A stretch of DNA of 64,000 nt, from contig JAJEKV010000052.1 of NCBI GenBank assembly GCA_021234155.1, forward strand, positions 3,639,606-3,703,605, written 5' to 3'. Under the pieces are notes generated by a model that did not search any database, had not been told where the DNA came from, and saw only the letters and a program-made list of their open reading frames with translations. The stretch is from Isoetes taiwanensis. Lineage: Eukaryota > Streptophyta > Lycopodiopsida > Isoetales > Isoetaceae. Position 1 is the first letter of the stretch. Every line of letters begins with the position of its first letter. Positions 46,039 to 56,959 of the stretch are shown one piece after another. A program made the translations under genes and the position numbers.

Positions 46039-47392
46039 AGGAAGGAAGGAAGGAAGGTTCTTTTATCGTCCGTGGAGGCCAATCGGCCTATGGGACCCAA
46101 ATTACACGGGTGCAGCAAGCCCGTTGCTACCCGGATTAAAAAAACCCCCCTTAGGAGGGAAAAACCGTCGCAACAACAAACCTGCTGGCAGCTGTACAAA
46201 TATACCTATATACACATGAATTCCTGGCACCGCAGGTAGGCGCCCGGGGGCAGAGGTGAGTCCGCAGATCCAAAACCTCCTGGAGGTAGGAGCCAAGGGA
46301 TCGAACTGACGGCATACTGAGTAGCTCGTGCAGGGGCAGACCTAGTCGCACCAAGAGAATGTAGCAAGCCCGAAGCTGACTATAGGCTGGACAACTCTGG
46401 AAGGCATGGCTTTCATCCTCAACAACCCCCAGCGGGCAACACTGACAAAGCCTGTCCTGGCGCGGCTCTCCAACCCACCGACCCATCTCAAGCCGAAGAT
46501 GGTGGGCCCCTGTTCGAATGGATGCGCTAATCCTGCGCTTCTTCATGGGCAAAGCCCGAGAACGCAGGGTAGAGATGTGGGCCTCGAACGGGGTGGGGTT
46601 TATGTGATGTTTGTAGTGTGCCACCTTTACATGCGCGAGCATGGTGGTCCCGAGCTTTCGGGGAAACAAAGTCCAAGTACCCCTCGGCCTATCCCGGTCC
46701 GGCGTCTGTGTGCACTGGGCGCACCTATGTATCGTCTACGTTCGGTAGCACCAGCCATCGGGCTCTCTTGTCCTTCCAACAAGCCACGAGTCGTTCGCGG
46801 GCTCATCATCCAGCGTAAAGCCAAGTCGCGGGGGAGAGTGTCGCCCATGTTGGCCACCTTCGGAAATAGACAATGTGCCTATCGAGGGGCGCATCTTTGC
46901 GGGGCATGAATCCTGTCGCAACAAGATCTGATATGGGCGGGGCTTCACGCCAAGTGCCAGCGTCAAAATGCCTTACGGACCTGCTCTAAGTGGTTCCAAA
47001 GTCGCCAAAGATACCCGGGCCCCACACCTCGACCCCATACAAAAGAACTGAAACGACCCGATTAGGAACAAATGTGTTGACCGGGTGGCCCCGATCATCT
47101 GGCTCTGCCCTGTGACTATTGTTTTGCATTGCGTATAGCGCCTTCCAACCTGCGGTCACCCGAAGGTGAATGGATGCATCCCAATACATTAGGACGGGAA
47201 TTCCACCCCCAGGTACTTGTAGCTGGGTGTGACCTCTACCATCTGCCCACAGTAAGTGGCTGGCGGAGGTCTTGGGATGGCGTGAGGAGGATATGAGGAC
47301 CACCTTAGTCTTGGCCAGGTTGACCCGTATGTCCGTCGCTTGGCAGAATGTTGTTGAACCTGGTTCCCCATCCAGGCCAACATCCATAAAAT
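46039..47392 (-). mobile_element. 5'-truncated LINE retrotransposon
   Basis: The minus-strand frames carry the C-terminal half of a LINE ORF2. DIRVNLAKTKVVLIS and YKYLGVEF (in a shifted frame) belong to the end of the reverse transcriptase, and VSVLLYGVEVWG follows. The C-terminal zinc-finger region has RIRTGAHHLRLEMGRW..., CQCCPLGVVEDESHAFQSCP and an LRACYILLVRL helix. At least two frameshifts break it. The 3' end (low coordinate) has an AAGG repeat tail, 46039-46057. The RT catalytic YxDD part is missing, so the copy is dead on arrival. Confidence 0.85.
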
Positions 47393-48100
47393 CTCATCTC
47401 AAGAAAAGATCAATTGAATATCAACTGAATAAGACATCAAAGTTTGCACAAAGATAAATATTTTCTTCAATAAAACAGATAACAGAAATCCCCTTGCAAG
47501 GGCCTTCAACATAAGCATGAGGAGGCTGCCACCCTCCTCATATATGCTCTCTTTGTAAACGTGAAGGAAGAGGAGGAGATAGTATCTCCTCACTACATTT
47601 AAGGTTTTTTCCAATAAATCTTAGCCAACCATTGCATCCCACCTCTTCATCATAACCTTCCATTTTGCCTCTTCATCTTAACCTTCAATTTCCACCACTT
47701 AATCCCAACCCTTAAAATCAACCATTACAATATGCCCCAAATATGTTGGCCTACAAAAACACGTTGAACCACTTGTGGTTCAACATTATGCCCCAAAAAG
47801 ATGTGGGCCGGTCCCCTCGGCCCAACACATAATATAGCACTTAAAGATACATTATGAAGTACACAGAAATGAGCTGGGCACATCCACACGCCCGCACTGG
47901 CTACTTTGGCTCTGGACCACGTGTGGATAACCATACTCAACAAGTCCAAGAAAGGTACTCCCAACGTCCGCACTGGCTACTGTGGCTCTGGTCCACGCAG
48001 AAGTAACCCTCCTTGGCAAAATAATATAATAAAGTTCTATCACACTCACCCCGGTTTTTGGTCCACTGTGGAAAACATCAGTTTTGGTAGGTCTACATGT
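47393..48100. other. Non-coding stretch with a perfect 22-base palindrome
   Basis: No gene is seen. GTTGAACCACTTGTGGTTCAAC (47763-47784) is a perfect palindrome, and a GCACTGGCTACTTTGGCTC segment is duplicated about 85 bp apart (47895 and 47972). Confidence 0.6.
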
Positions 48101-48229
48101 CCTGTTTTCAAAGAATCCTACATGTGGATTTGTAGAGGTATGGTTTTGTTCGATAATGGTGTTCTTTTTGGTGGACTAAAACATCCCTTTGTTGTTTTTG
48201 TAGTTTCCTCTATTGTGACATGTCATTTT

Positions 48230-48765
48230 ATAATACAATCCCTTTGTAAAAGAATACTTGAATTTCTACATGTCTAATGATTCTATTGTCACATGTCTTT
48301 ATAGACGTAGGAAAGAATGTTTGATTCTCTACATGTCCTATGCTTCCATTCACATGTCTTTATAGTAGTAGGACAGAGTACTTTATTTACTAAAGCATTG
48401 TAGGAAAGAATACATGAATTACGACATGTGTAATACTTCTATTGTCACATGTCTTTATAGAAGTAGGAAAGAATACTTGATTCTCTACATGTCGTATGCT
48501 TCCATGTCACATGTCTTTATAGTAGTAGGACAGAGTACTTTATTTGCTAAGGCATTGTAGGAAAGAATACATGAATTACGACATGTGTAATACTTCTATT
48601 GTCACATGTCTTTATAGAAGTAGGAAAGAATACTTGATTCTACATGTCCTATCCTTCAATATCACGGGTCTTTATAGTGGTAGGACACAGTACTTGATTT
48701 GCTACATGTGGCCTTGCGTGCCGCGATCACATGTCCTTATACTAGTATTCCATGTAAGACAAGTT
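48230..48765. repeat. Tandem repeat of about 155-160 bp
   Basis: About three copies built from CACATGTCTTTATAGAAGTA, GGAAAGAATAC, CTACATGTCCTATGCTTC and GGACAGAGTACTTTATTT. Copies at 48400 and 48558 are almost identical over more than 140 bp. Confidence 0.85.
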
Positions 48766-48794
48766 ACTTCAACTACTTCAATTACTTAACGCCT

Positions 48795-49295
48795 ATTTTT
48801 GCATAACAAAACCATCAAGAATTTGATTTGTATTCCTTGAGGGGGCAGGGGGCGCAACAAATCCCTAAGCATTAATGCCATAGGACCACATAAAATCCTA
48901 ACAATATCCTAACATTTTGGATATTGTTAGAGAAAAACCATTAAACCACGCCTACATTTTTTTGCATAACAAACCATTAAGAATTGTGAGATGTGTTTCT
49001 TTATGGAGGAAAGGACCATTGCAACAAATCCCCAAGCATTAAAATGGCAAGACCATGCAATATCCTAACATTATTCCCCCATTTTGGATATCTTTAGTGG
49101 AACACCATTAAACCGTTCCTACATCTTGGTATAATTTAGACCATTAAGAATTTGAGATGTAATTGTTTATGGGGAATAGGACCATTGCAACAAATCCCCA
49201 AGCATTATAAAATGGCAAGACTACGCAATATCCTAACATTATCCCCCCATTTTGGATATCATTGGTGGAACACCATTAAACCATGCCTATATCTA
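48795..49295. repeat. Tandem repeat of about 165 bp, three or more copies
   Basis: Each copy contains GCAACAAATCCCCAAGCATT, AATATCCTAACATT, CCATTTTGGATAT and ACACCATTAAACC. The first copy is the most diverged. Confidence 0.85.
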
Positions 49296-49392
49296 GTTGG
49301 TACTAAGGTTCACTATAGACGATCCAATAGTTATCCACGTCATCCAATGGTTTTAATTGTATCTAATTTATCTTATCCAATGGTTCTTTCTA

Positions 49393-49530
49393 ACGATTTG
49401 CACTAAGAATCCAATGGTTCTTTGAAAAACAATATAACTTATTGCACTTAGACGATTTGCACTAAGAATCCAATGGTTCTTTGAAAAACAAGATAACTTA
49501 TTGCACTTAGACGATTTGCACTAAGAATTA
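49393..49530. repeat. Tandem repeat of about 63 bp
   Basis: Two near-identical copies and a partial third of CGATTTGCACTAAGAATCCA plus GTTCTTTGAAAAACA. Downstream, 49531-50180 has no gene that I can recognise. Confidence 0.85.
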
Positions 49531-50179
49531 GAGATGTAATTGTTGGAGCCATCAAGCAAAATACCACAGCTAACACCTTAAACCTAAACACAAACTCGGG
49601 AAAACCTTGCTCGGGAAAACCTTGCTTAGGAGTCATGTGCCTAAGGTATCGAGCTCCTCCTGCATGGTAATCCTCTAAACTAGTGGCTAGGCGTTATAGT
49701 TTGGCAGCTCCCCAATTCCAAACAATTGCATCGAATATCTTTGTCATATACGCATAGGAATCCTTTAAATCGTTGACTAAGCTTCCTAAGGAGTATGGAT
49801 GCAATAGAATTGACAATTCCTATTTGAAACAGTTAACTATCCATTTGGCACTACTTAATTTGTTTATCACGAAATTATTTTCTCGGTCTAGACTTAGTGT
49901 GATTTATCTAGGCGATGGTGAAAATTAGTTGCTCGTGTCCCATCGGGAAAGTTCACCCTCACCGTAGCAAGTAAGTCTTATCCACTAACTTTCTTCATTA
50001 TTTAGATTAGTGGGTAATGCCTAACTATCTAATTCTTTCTCATTGTAACTTCCTTTTTAAGATACTTCGTTTGAGGATTTCTCAATATGCTTATGGATGA
50101 TATTGCATTATGCATAAGTCGACCATGTTTTGGCCTCCAAAGCGTAAACCCAATGGGTTGCTAGGGTTATTGTGGGGTT

Positions 50180-52795
50180 TTACGTTATGGAGGTCGAGTT
50201 TTATTGGTTGCACTTGAGACATGGTCGAAGCCTGAGTTGAAAACTATAAGCAATAGAAGCCTTGCGAAATGGGGTTTGGATTTTACCGAGGGGCTTTCCT
50301 ACCGGTGCTCCTCGGGGAGGCAAATGCCAATGCCTCCTTCGGAACCCGGTTTCCCTATCCGATCGTTGAATTCTCCATTCAAGTAACTTGCTTCGAGCGG
50401 GCTCAAAAAATTCAAGATCTGTGGGGAGAACATATAAAAGCGCAAAGTGTCTCCGATCGGTAGTGTAGAAACCCAAGTGTTTTGTCGTTAAAGGCGGTAC
50501 AAAGGCCCGGAATGGAGATTTGACTTCGCCATGTCGTCAGAAATAGTGAAATTGCCTTAGGGACCAAGTTACGATCATTTTTTGCAGCAAAAGAAACACG
50601 AACCCTCTACATGGCGGTATTACGCACCTAAAGCTAAAAGCCAATTCACTCTGACGTGTTGGACATGAGCTACTTTGGCGCTTAGGGGGCGAGGGTGGTC
50701 TTACGCCCGCGAAACTTGGTCTCGGGGTAATGTCGATGTTTGAGTCCGTTGGCAGTCGGATCCACAGTTCGGGGTGGGAGAGTTGCGTCCGTAGCGGGGG
50801 ACCCTCGGAGAGGATCTTTGGGTCGAACTTCTTCGGAAGGTTTTGGGGCTCGTCATCGGCGTCAACGCCCTCCCACTACCTCATGACATTGTGCAAGATC
50901 CTGGGTCAATCGGCTGGGGTATGGCCTCCAAAACGCAAATCTGTGCCTTGCGAGGTTATTGTAGGGTTTACGTTGTGGAGGCCAAAGCGGGTCGATTGCA
51001 CTTTGGGACCTCGTATACCTTTTTGAACATGCATGGGGAGCCATGGCAACTGAAATAACGGACTTTGGATCTATTGGCGATCGAATCATTCCAAAAAGTT
51101 TGCTACTACAAAATGTGTTCTTGACTTCTAATGCGACCTTTGGAAGGAGGATAAATTCAAACCCCATTTTCGTCGGTTTCTATTGCTTACGGTTTTCAAT
51201 CGCAGACTTCTCGACCATGTCTCAAGTGCAATCGAATAAAACTCGACCTCCATAACGTAAACCCTACAATAACCTAGCAACGCCGCGGGGTTTACGTTTT
51301 GAGGCCATACCCGGCCGATTGGACCAGGATCTTGCCCAATGTCATGAGGTAGTGGGAGGCGTTGGCGCCGGATGATGGCGGAGCCCTAAAACCTTGCGGA
51401 AGAAGTTCGACCCAAAGGTCCTCTCGAGGGTCCCCGCCCCGCGGATGGGGCTCCCTCCCCCGGGCGTGATCGACTCGCTAGCGGGACCGAAACATCGACA
51501 TAACCCCCGAGACCAAGTTTCGTGGGCGAAGACCACCCTGCTCCGGAAGCACCAAAGTAGCTCATGTCCAACACGTTCAGTAGTGAATTGGCCTTAGCGG
51601 AGGGTGAGAATCGCCATGTAGAGGGTTCGTGTTTCTTTTTCTTTGCAAAAAAATGACCGTGTAACTTGGTCCCTAGGGTAAATTTGTTTTGGACGACATG
51701 GCTTAAGTCAAATCTCCATTTCGGGCCTTTTAACGCCGACAACGACAAAACACTTGGTTTTCTACGGTCGAACTGCGGGACACTTTGCGGTTTTATCGTT
51801 CTCTCAGGACAGATCTTGAATTTTTTTTGAGCCCGCCGAAGCAAGTTACTTGAATGGAGAATTCAACGGTCGGATAGGGAAACCGTGTTCCGGGAAGGGA
51901 GGCATTGGCATTTGCCCTCCCGGAGGCGCACTGGTAGGAAATCCTGCCTCGGTAAATCCAAACCCCATTTCGTCAGTTTCTATTGCTACGGTTTTCAAGC
52001 TGCGGCTTTCGACCATGTCTCAAGTGCAACTGAATAAAACTCGACCTCCATAACGTAAACCCTACAATAACCTAGCAACCCACATGGTTTACGTTTTGGA
52101 GGTCATACCCTGGTCAGATTGGACCAGGATCTTGCACAATGTCATGAGGTAGTGGGAGGGCATTGGCGCTTGGATGCGAGCCCTAAAACCTTCCGAAGAA
52201 GTTTGACCCAAAGGTCCCTCTGCGGAGGGTCCCCCGCCACCGGGCGGGCAACTCTCCCACCCCGAGGCGCGGATCGACTACGCCAGCGGACTCAAACATC
52301 GACATTACCCTGGAGACCAAGTTTCGTGGACAGAAGACCACCCCTGCTCACAGAAGCGCCAAAGTAGCTCATTTCCAACACGTTCGTAGTGAATTGGCCT
52401 TAGCGGAGGGTGCGGGGGGAATAACCGCCATGTAGAGGGTTCGTGTTTCTTTTTGCTGCAAAAAATGACCGTGTAACTTGGTTCCTAGGGTAATTTCCTG
52501 TTTCGGACGACATGGCGAAGTCAAATATCCATTCCGGGGCCTTTGTACTGCCCGAACGACAAAACACTTGGGTTTCTACACGGTCGACTGCAGGACACTT
52601 TGCGGTTTTATACGTTCTCCCGGACAGATCTTGAATTTTTTGAGCTGCTTTCGAAGCAAGTTACTTGAATGGAGAATTCAACGGTCGGATAGGGAAACCG
52701 GGTTCCGGGAAGGGAGGCATTGGCATTTGCCCTCCCGGAGGAGCACTGGTAGGAAAGCCTGCCTCGGTAACCTTTGTGATGTCCGTCTCCTGGGG
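50180..52795. repeat. R repeat family, block 1 (direct and inverted copies)
   Basis: At least three diverged copies of a unit of more than 1 kb. Markers are CCCTATCCGATCGTTGAATT, GCAAATGCCAATGCCTCC, GATCTTGCACAATGTCATGA, GTAGTGAATTGGCCTTAGCG and CAACGACAAAACACTTGG. Segment 50186-50400 returns inverted at about 51840-52020, and 50868-51000 returns inverted at about 51250-51365 and 52040-52165. Copies also occur inside the CACTA element at 56960-60310. No protein family is recognised. The block runs straight into the second minisatellite array. Confidence 0.85.
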
Positions 52796-52805
52796 TCTGG
52801 CCACC

Positions 52806-54233
52806 TATAGGCTCCAACGTGCCACCTAGGCTCCAACATGCCACGTGGGCTCCAACATGCCACCTAGGCTCCAACATGCCACCCACGGCTCAACATGCCA
52901 TGTGGGCTCCAACATGCCACCTAGCATGCCACCTAGGCTCCAACATGCCACCTGGGCTCAAGCGTACTACGTGAGCTCCAACATGCCAAGTTGGCTCCAA
53001 CGTGCCACCTAGGCTCAAGCATGCCAAGGTGGCTCAAATATGCCACCTAGGCTCCAACATGCCACCACATATGGCTTCAACATGCCACGTAGGCTCCATG
53101 GGTCAAACATGCCACCTAGGTCCAACATGCCACATGGGCTCCTACATGCCAACTTGGCTCCAACATGCCACATGCGCTCCAACATGCCACGTGAGCTCCA
53201 ACATGCCAAGTTGGCTCCAACGTGCCACCTAGGATCAAGCATGCCAAGGTGGCTCAAATATGCCACCTAGGCTCCAACATGCCACCTGGGCTTCAACATG
53301 CCACGTAGGCTCCAACATGCCAACTAGGCTTCAACATGCCACGTAGGCTCCAACATGCCACCTAGGCTCCAACATGCCACCTAGGCTCCAACATGCCACA
53401 TAGGCTCAAACATGACAAGGTGGCTCAAACATGCCACCTAGCCTCCAACATGCCGTCATGGCTCTAACATGCCATCTAGGCTCTAACATGGCACCTTGGC
53501 TCTAACATGCCACCTAGGCTCAAACATGCCAAGGTGGCATAAACATGCCAAGATGGCTCAAACATGGCAAGATGGCTCAAACATGCCACGTGGCTCCAAC
53601 ATGCCACCTAGGCTCCAACATGCAAGGTGGCCCAAGCATGCCACTTAGGCTCCAATATGCCACCTAGGATAAAACATGCCAAGGTGGCTGAAACATACCA
53701 CGCGGGCTCCAACATGCCAAGGTGGCTCAAACATGCCATCTAGGCTCCAACATGCCACCTTGGCTAAAACATACCAAAGTGGCTCCAACATGCCACGCTG
53801 GGCTCCAACATGCCACCTAGGCTCCAACATGCCAAGGTGGCTCACACATGCCACGCGGGCTACAACATGCCATCTAGGCTCCAACATGCCAAGGTGGCTC
53901 ACACATGCCACGCGGGCTACAACATGCCATCTAGGCTCCAATTTGCCACCTAGGCTCCAACATGCCACGCTGGCTCCAACATGCCACCTAGGCTCCAACA
54001 TGCCACCTAGGCTCAAACATGCCAAGGGGACTCAAACATGCCATCTAGGCTCCAACATGCCACCTAGGCTCAAACATGCCAAGGTAGCACAAACATGCCA
54101 TGTGGGCTCCAACATGCCACCTAGGCTCCAACATGCCAAGGTGGCTCACACATGCCAAGGTGGCTCAAACATGCCACCTAGGCTCCAACATGACAAGGTG
54201 GCTCAAACATGCCAAGGTGGCTCAAACATGTCT
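52806..54233. repeat. 19-bp minisatellite array 2 (about 75 units)
   Basis: The same GGCTC(C/A)AACATGCCANNNN unit and variants as the array at 3579-7237. The 237-codon open frame through its end is a by-product of the 57-base super-period. Confidence 0.95.
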
Positions 54234-54244
54234 ATCAAAATGCC

Positions 54245-54670
54245 AAGAATAACAACTTTTTTCAAGTCCTTGCTGCAAAACCTCATTATGTATTTCTCTA
54301 CCCTTGTCTATAGCTTTGCCACTGCAAGCTTTCAAATAACATGTAAATATAATGATGATCGGGGAGCAATACCTTCTAAGCGCATTTGATCCAAACCTTT
54401 GAAGTGCTTTTGACCAAATCCATAGTCAACATATCATGAAATAAGTGCAGTCCCAGCGGACTACATTTCGATCATGCGACTTGCTAAAATTGGTTTCAGC
54501 TTTTGTAAGTGAACCACACTTGGCATATATGTCAACAAAAATCCGACCAATATAAGGTTCTCTTTAGGGCCTTTATGAGCAATTCCAGTTTGTATCTCTC
54601 GACCCTTTATTTCCATGTTGGCAAGAACTTTTAAACTGCAAACTAATGTGACAACCACATTAGATTTATG
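54245..54670 (-). pseudogene. PPR protein fragment
   Basis: One minus-strand frame reads LKVLANMEIKGREIQTGIAH and KGPKENLILVGFLLTYM. After a frameshift it continues with MRLEGIAPRSS, LKACSGKAIDKGREIHNEVL and QQGLEK. GREI-x-x-x-(I/V) after LKAC is the hallmark of plant PLS-type PPR repeats. It is cut off where the minisatellite begins. Confidence 0.85.
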
Positions 54671-54824
54671 GGAATCTCTAACAACTATATTTTATTTTTA
54701 TAACTATGCATCTCATCAACGACCGAGATGGGCCAACATGAATGGCTTGGATTTTGATCCAAGTCCTCTCATTCTACTGGCCCATCTGTTTCCCGCCTTT
54801 GCCCACAACAAGAAAAGGGTCATT

Positions 54825-55045
54825 TAGCGACGTCTATAGCGACGTCTGAACGACGTTTATGCGACGTCTGACGGCGTCGCACAGACGTCTCACAGACGTC
54901 GTTGCAGACACCGTCGCGACGCGGCGTCGCGTCGCATCGACGGCGTCGGCGGCGTCGCTTCGGGCACGCCAGACGTGACTCGGGCGTGACTCAGGCGTCG
55001 TTTGTGGCGTCGGCGTCGCGGCGCCGCGTCGGCGTCGTGGTGGAA
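54825..55045. repeat. Left subterminal repeats of the CACTA-like element
   Basis: Dense GCGACGTC and GGCGTCG motifs in both orientations, ending at A-tracts (55048-55082). Confidence 0.8.
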
Positions 55046-55231
55046 TCAAAAAAAAAAAAAAAAAATTAAAAAAAAAAAAAAAGCAAAGAATTTTAATAGT
55101 TAGTTACAATATCATATACAAGAGGCGAGTAGTGGCTATCTTTACGTGTTCCCTGTTAGGGGAAAACCCGTCTAGCCAATTCTATAACAATACGACTAAT
55201 ATTAGACAATGACATTGAAAGTTAACGTGAA

Positions 55232-55560
55232 CTAAGAGTTTATAGCACTTACGAATCTATTTCGGCCGCAGAACCCAAGTGAGGCGGAATTCGTTTGTTT
55301 GAAGTTGCCTTGGCGGTCAGGTGAGGCGGATGTTTTTTCTTGGAATCCTTTTAACGCGTTCGAAAGTGATCGATTGCAAGGAATACAACATGACAAGTTA
55401 AATGTCTTATTTCGAATTGAGCGAATGGCAACAAATAACAAATACCTTGATATCTTCCTTATGGGATGATTAAGTGGTTTAGGGACCTTTGACCAATCGC
55501 CTCCCAATTTTTTGGCATTCGACTTCAATTTTGCAATCACTCTTTGCCTTTTCTATAAAT
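55232..55560 (-). pseudogene. Possible remnant of an element-encoded gene
   Basis: A minus-strand frame with KRQRVIAKLKSNAKKLGGDW and SKVPKPLNHP is basic and protein-like. It may be one exon of a transposase-related protein, but it has no diagnostic motif. Confidence 0.3.
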
Positions 55561-55754
55561 CGATAGATTAACACAAAACAAAAAGAATAAAAATAAGACT
55601 ATGACTAGGTCATGTACCTTCTTTTGAGCGGCTCCCCATCATCGAAATGAGCCCCTTCCAAACTGGATTAGTCGGATTAAAAGCTAGAGTTGGCTAACAT
55701 ACGCTTTAGAGTTATAAGCTAGATTTGGCCACCTCTACCTAAGAATTACAAGAA

Positions 55755-56045
55755 AAGTCGACTTGGACCGAACACACGGTGTCGTCTCCACCGTAGTGGA
55801 GCCTACCGCGTGCCCTTGAACAAGCCACTACAATTTTATTTTAAACCTAAAAATAACAAGTGGGCGTGGACTTGAACTGCAGTGCGTGGCCCTCTCCACT
55901 CTAGGTGGGAGGCCGTGCCCTTGAACAAGCCACTCCTTAACCTAGGAAAAATATATGATCGTAGTGAAGTGGACTTGAACCGGGTACATGGTCCTCCCCA
56001 CTCTAGGTGGAGCCGACCCCGCCCTTAAACAAGCCACTCCATCAA
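55755..56045. repeat. Three tandem copies of about 100 bp
   Basis: Each has GTGGACTTGAAC (or close), a CTCCAC-TCTAGGTGG block and CCCTTGAACAAGCCACT. The GACTTGAACC core recalls the T-loop side of a tRNA read backwards, but no cloverleaf can be drawn. Confidence 0.7.
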
Positions 56046-56154
56046 TTTTTTAACCCGCTTAAAAATTAAAAATAAAATGCAAAGCGCGATCAACTTACCA
56101 AAAGAAGGACGTGTGTAACAAGATCCCGAGGGTCCAAATCGAAATAGAAAGCAA

Positions 56155-56490
56155 CAAAGAGTTAGAAGAATAAGAACAATGGAAAAAAGAAAAAGAAGAA
56201 AAAAAAAAAAAAAAAGATGAAGAAATAGTAAAACAAGAAAGAAAAAAATGAATGAATCAAAGAAGAAGAGAAGGGTGGGAGAAAGAAGAGAAGGGGAAAG
56301 AGGAGAAAAAAAGAAATTAGGGGAAGAAAGAGAAGAATGGAAGAAATAAGAGAATGAAATGGAAGAAGATAGAAGAATGGAAGAATGGAAGAGTGAAATA
56401 AGGGAAGAATCAAGAAAGAAATGAGGAAAGAAGGAAAAAGAAGAAGATGCGTAAACAAGAAGAAGAAAAAGAAGGAAAGAGATAGAAAAA
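56155..56490. repeat. Purine-rich low-complexity tract
   Basis: Almost pure A/G on the plus strand (GAAGAA, GAAAAA, GGAAGA mixtures). Frames through it are compositional artefacts. Confidence 0.9.
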
Positions 56491-56689
56491 AAAATTTGAA
56501 ATCTACACTAAATCATTCAATCCAAAAAACCATTCAATCCAAAAAGCATGATCTACTAACCTTAAAAAGAGTGCTTGCAAGTCGTTCAAGGTCAGATACC
56601 AAGATCGCCCAAAATAGTCGATAGAAGGAAGCCTAGGAATGGTCAGGAAAAAAGCGGCCCGCGGATTTGTAAAAACACGGAACGTCGCA

Positions 56690-56830
56690 TGCGACGTCCG
56701 CGGACGTCGCATCGCGACGTAATTTTGAAATCGTATATACGATTTCAAAAATCATATATCTGGTTTAACGTCGCATGCGCGGCGTGTCCGAGTGACGATA
56801 TTTTGTTATAGCGACGTCTAACACTTTTTA
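56690..56830. repeat. Internal block of CACTA subterminal motifs
   Basis: GACGTCGCATGCGACGT-type motifs and TATAGCGACGTCTAACAC, resembling the outer ends. It also has an ATCGTATATACGAT palindrome. It could be the inner end of a nested or fused element. Confidence 0.6.
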
Positions 56831-56959
56831 ATTTTTTGGTGCCTTTTTTTTCATCTGATGGTCATGAAAGTTTGTCCTTATGCTAATTTGGACATTCCCG
56901 AGCCATATATCCAGTCAAAATCACATTCTGGATTTAACCAATCTTCTATTGCTACTACT

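Noticed and set aside
53645-54389. A 237-codon frame with Cys/His-rich repeats that could pass as a zinc-finger protein
   Set aside because: It is the minisatellite in translation. Cys and His come from TGCCAC in every unit.
55755-56045. tRNA gene or tRNA-derived SINE
   Set aside because: The GACTTGAACC word is repeated, but no acceptor stem, anticodon arm or box A/B pair in proper spacing can be drawn.
56162-56624. Membrane protein (Leu/Phe-rich minus-strand frame) and Lys-rich plus-strand frame
   Set aside because: Both are translations of a purine-only tract.
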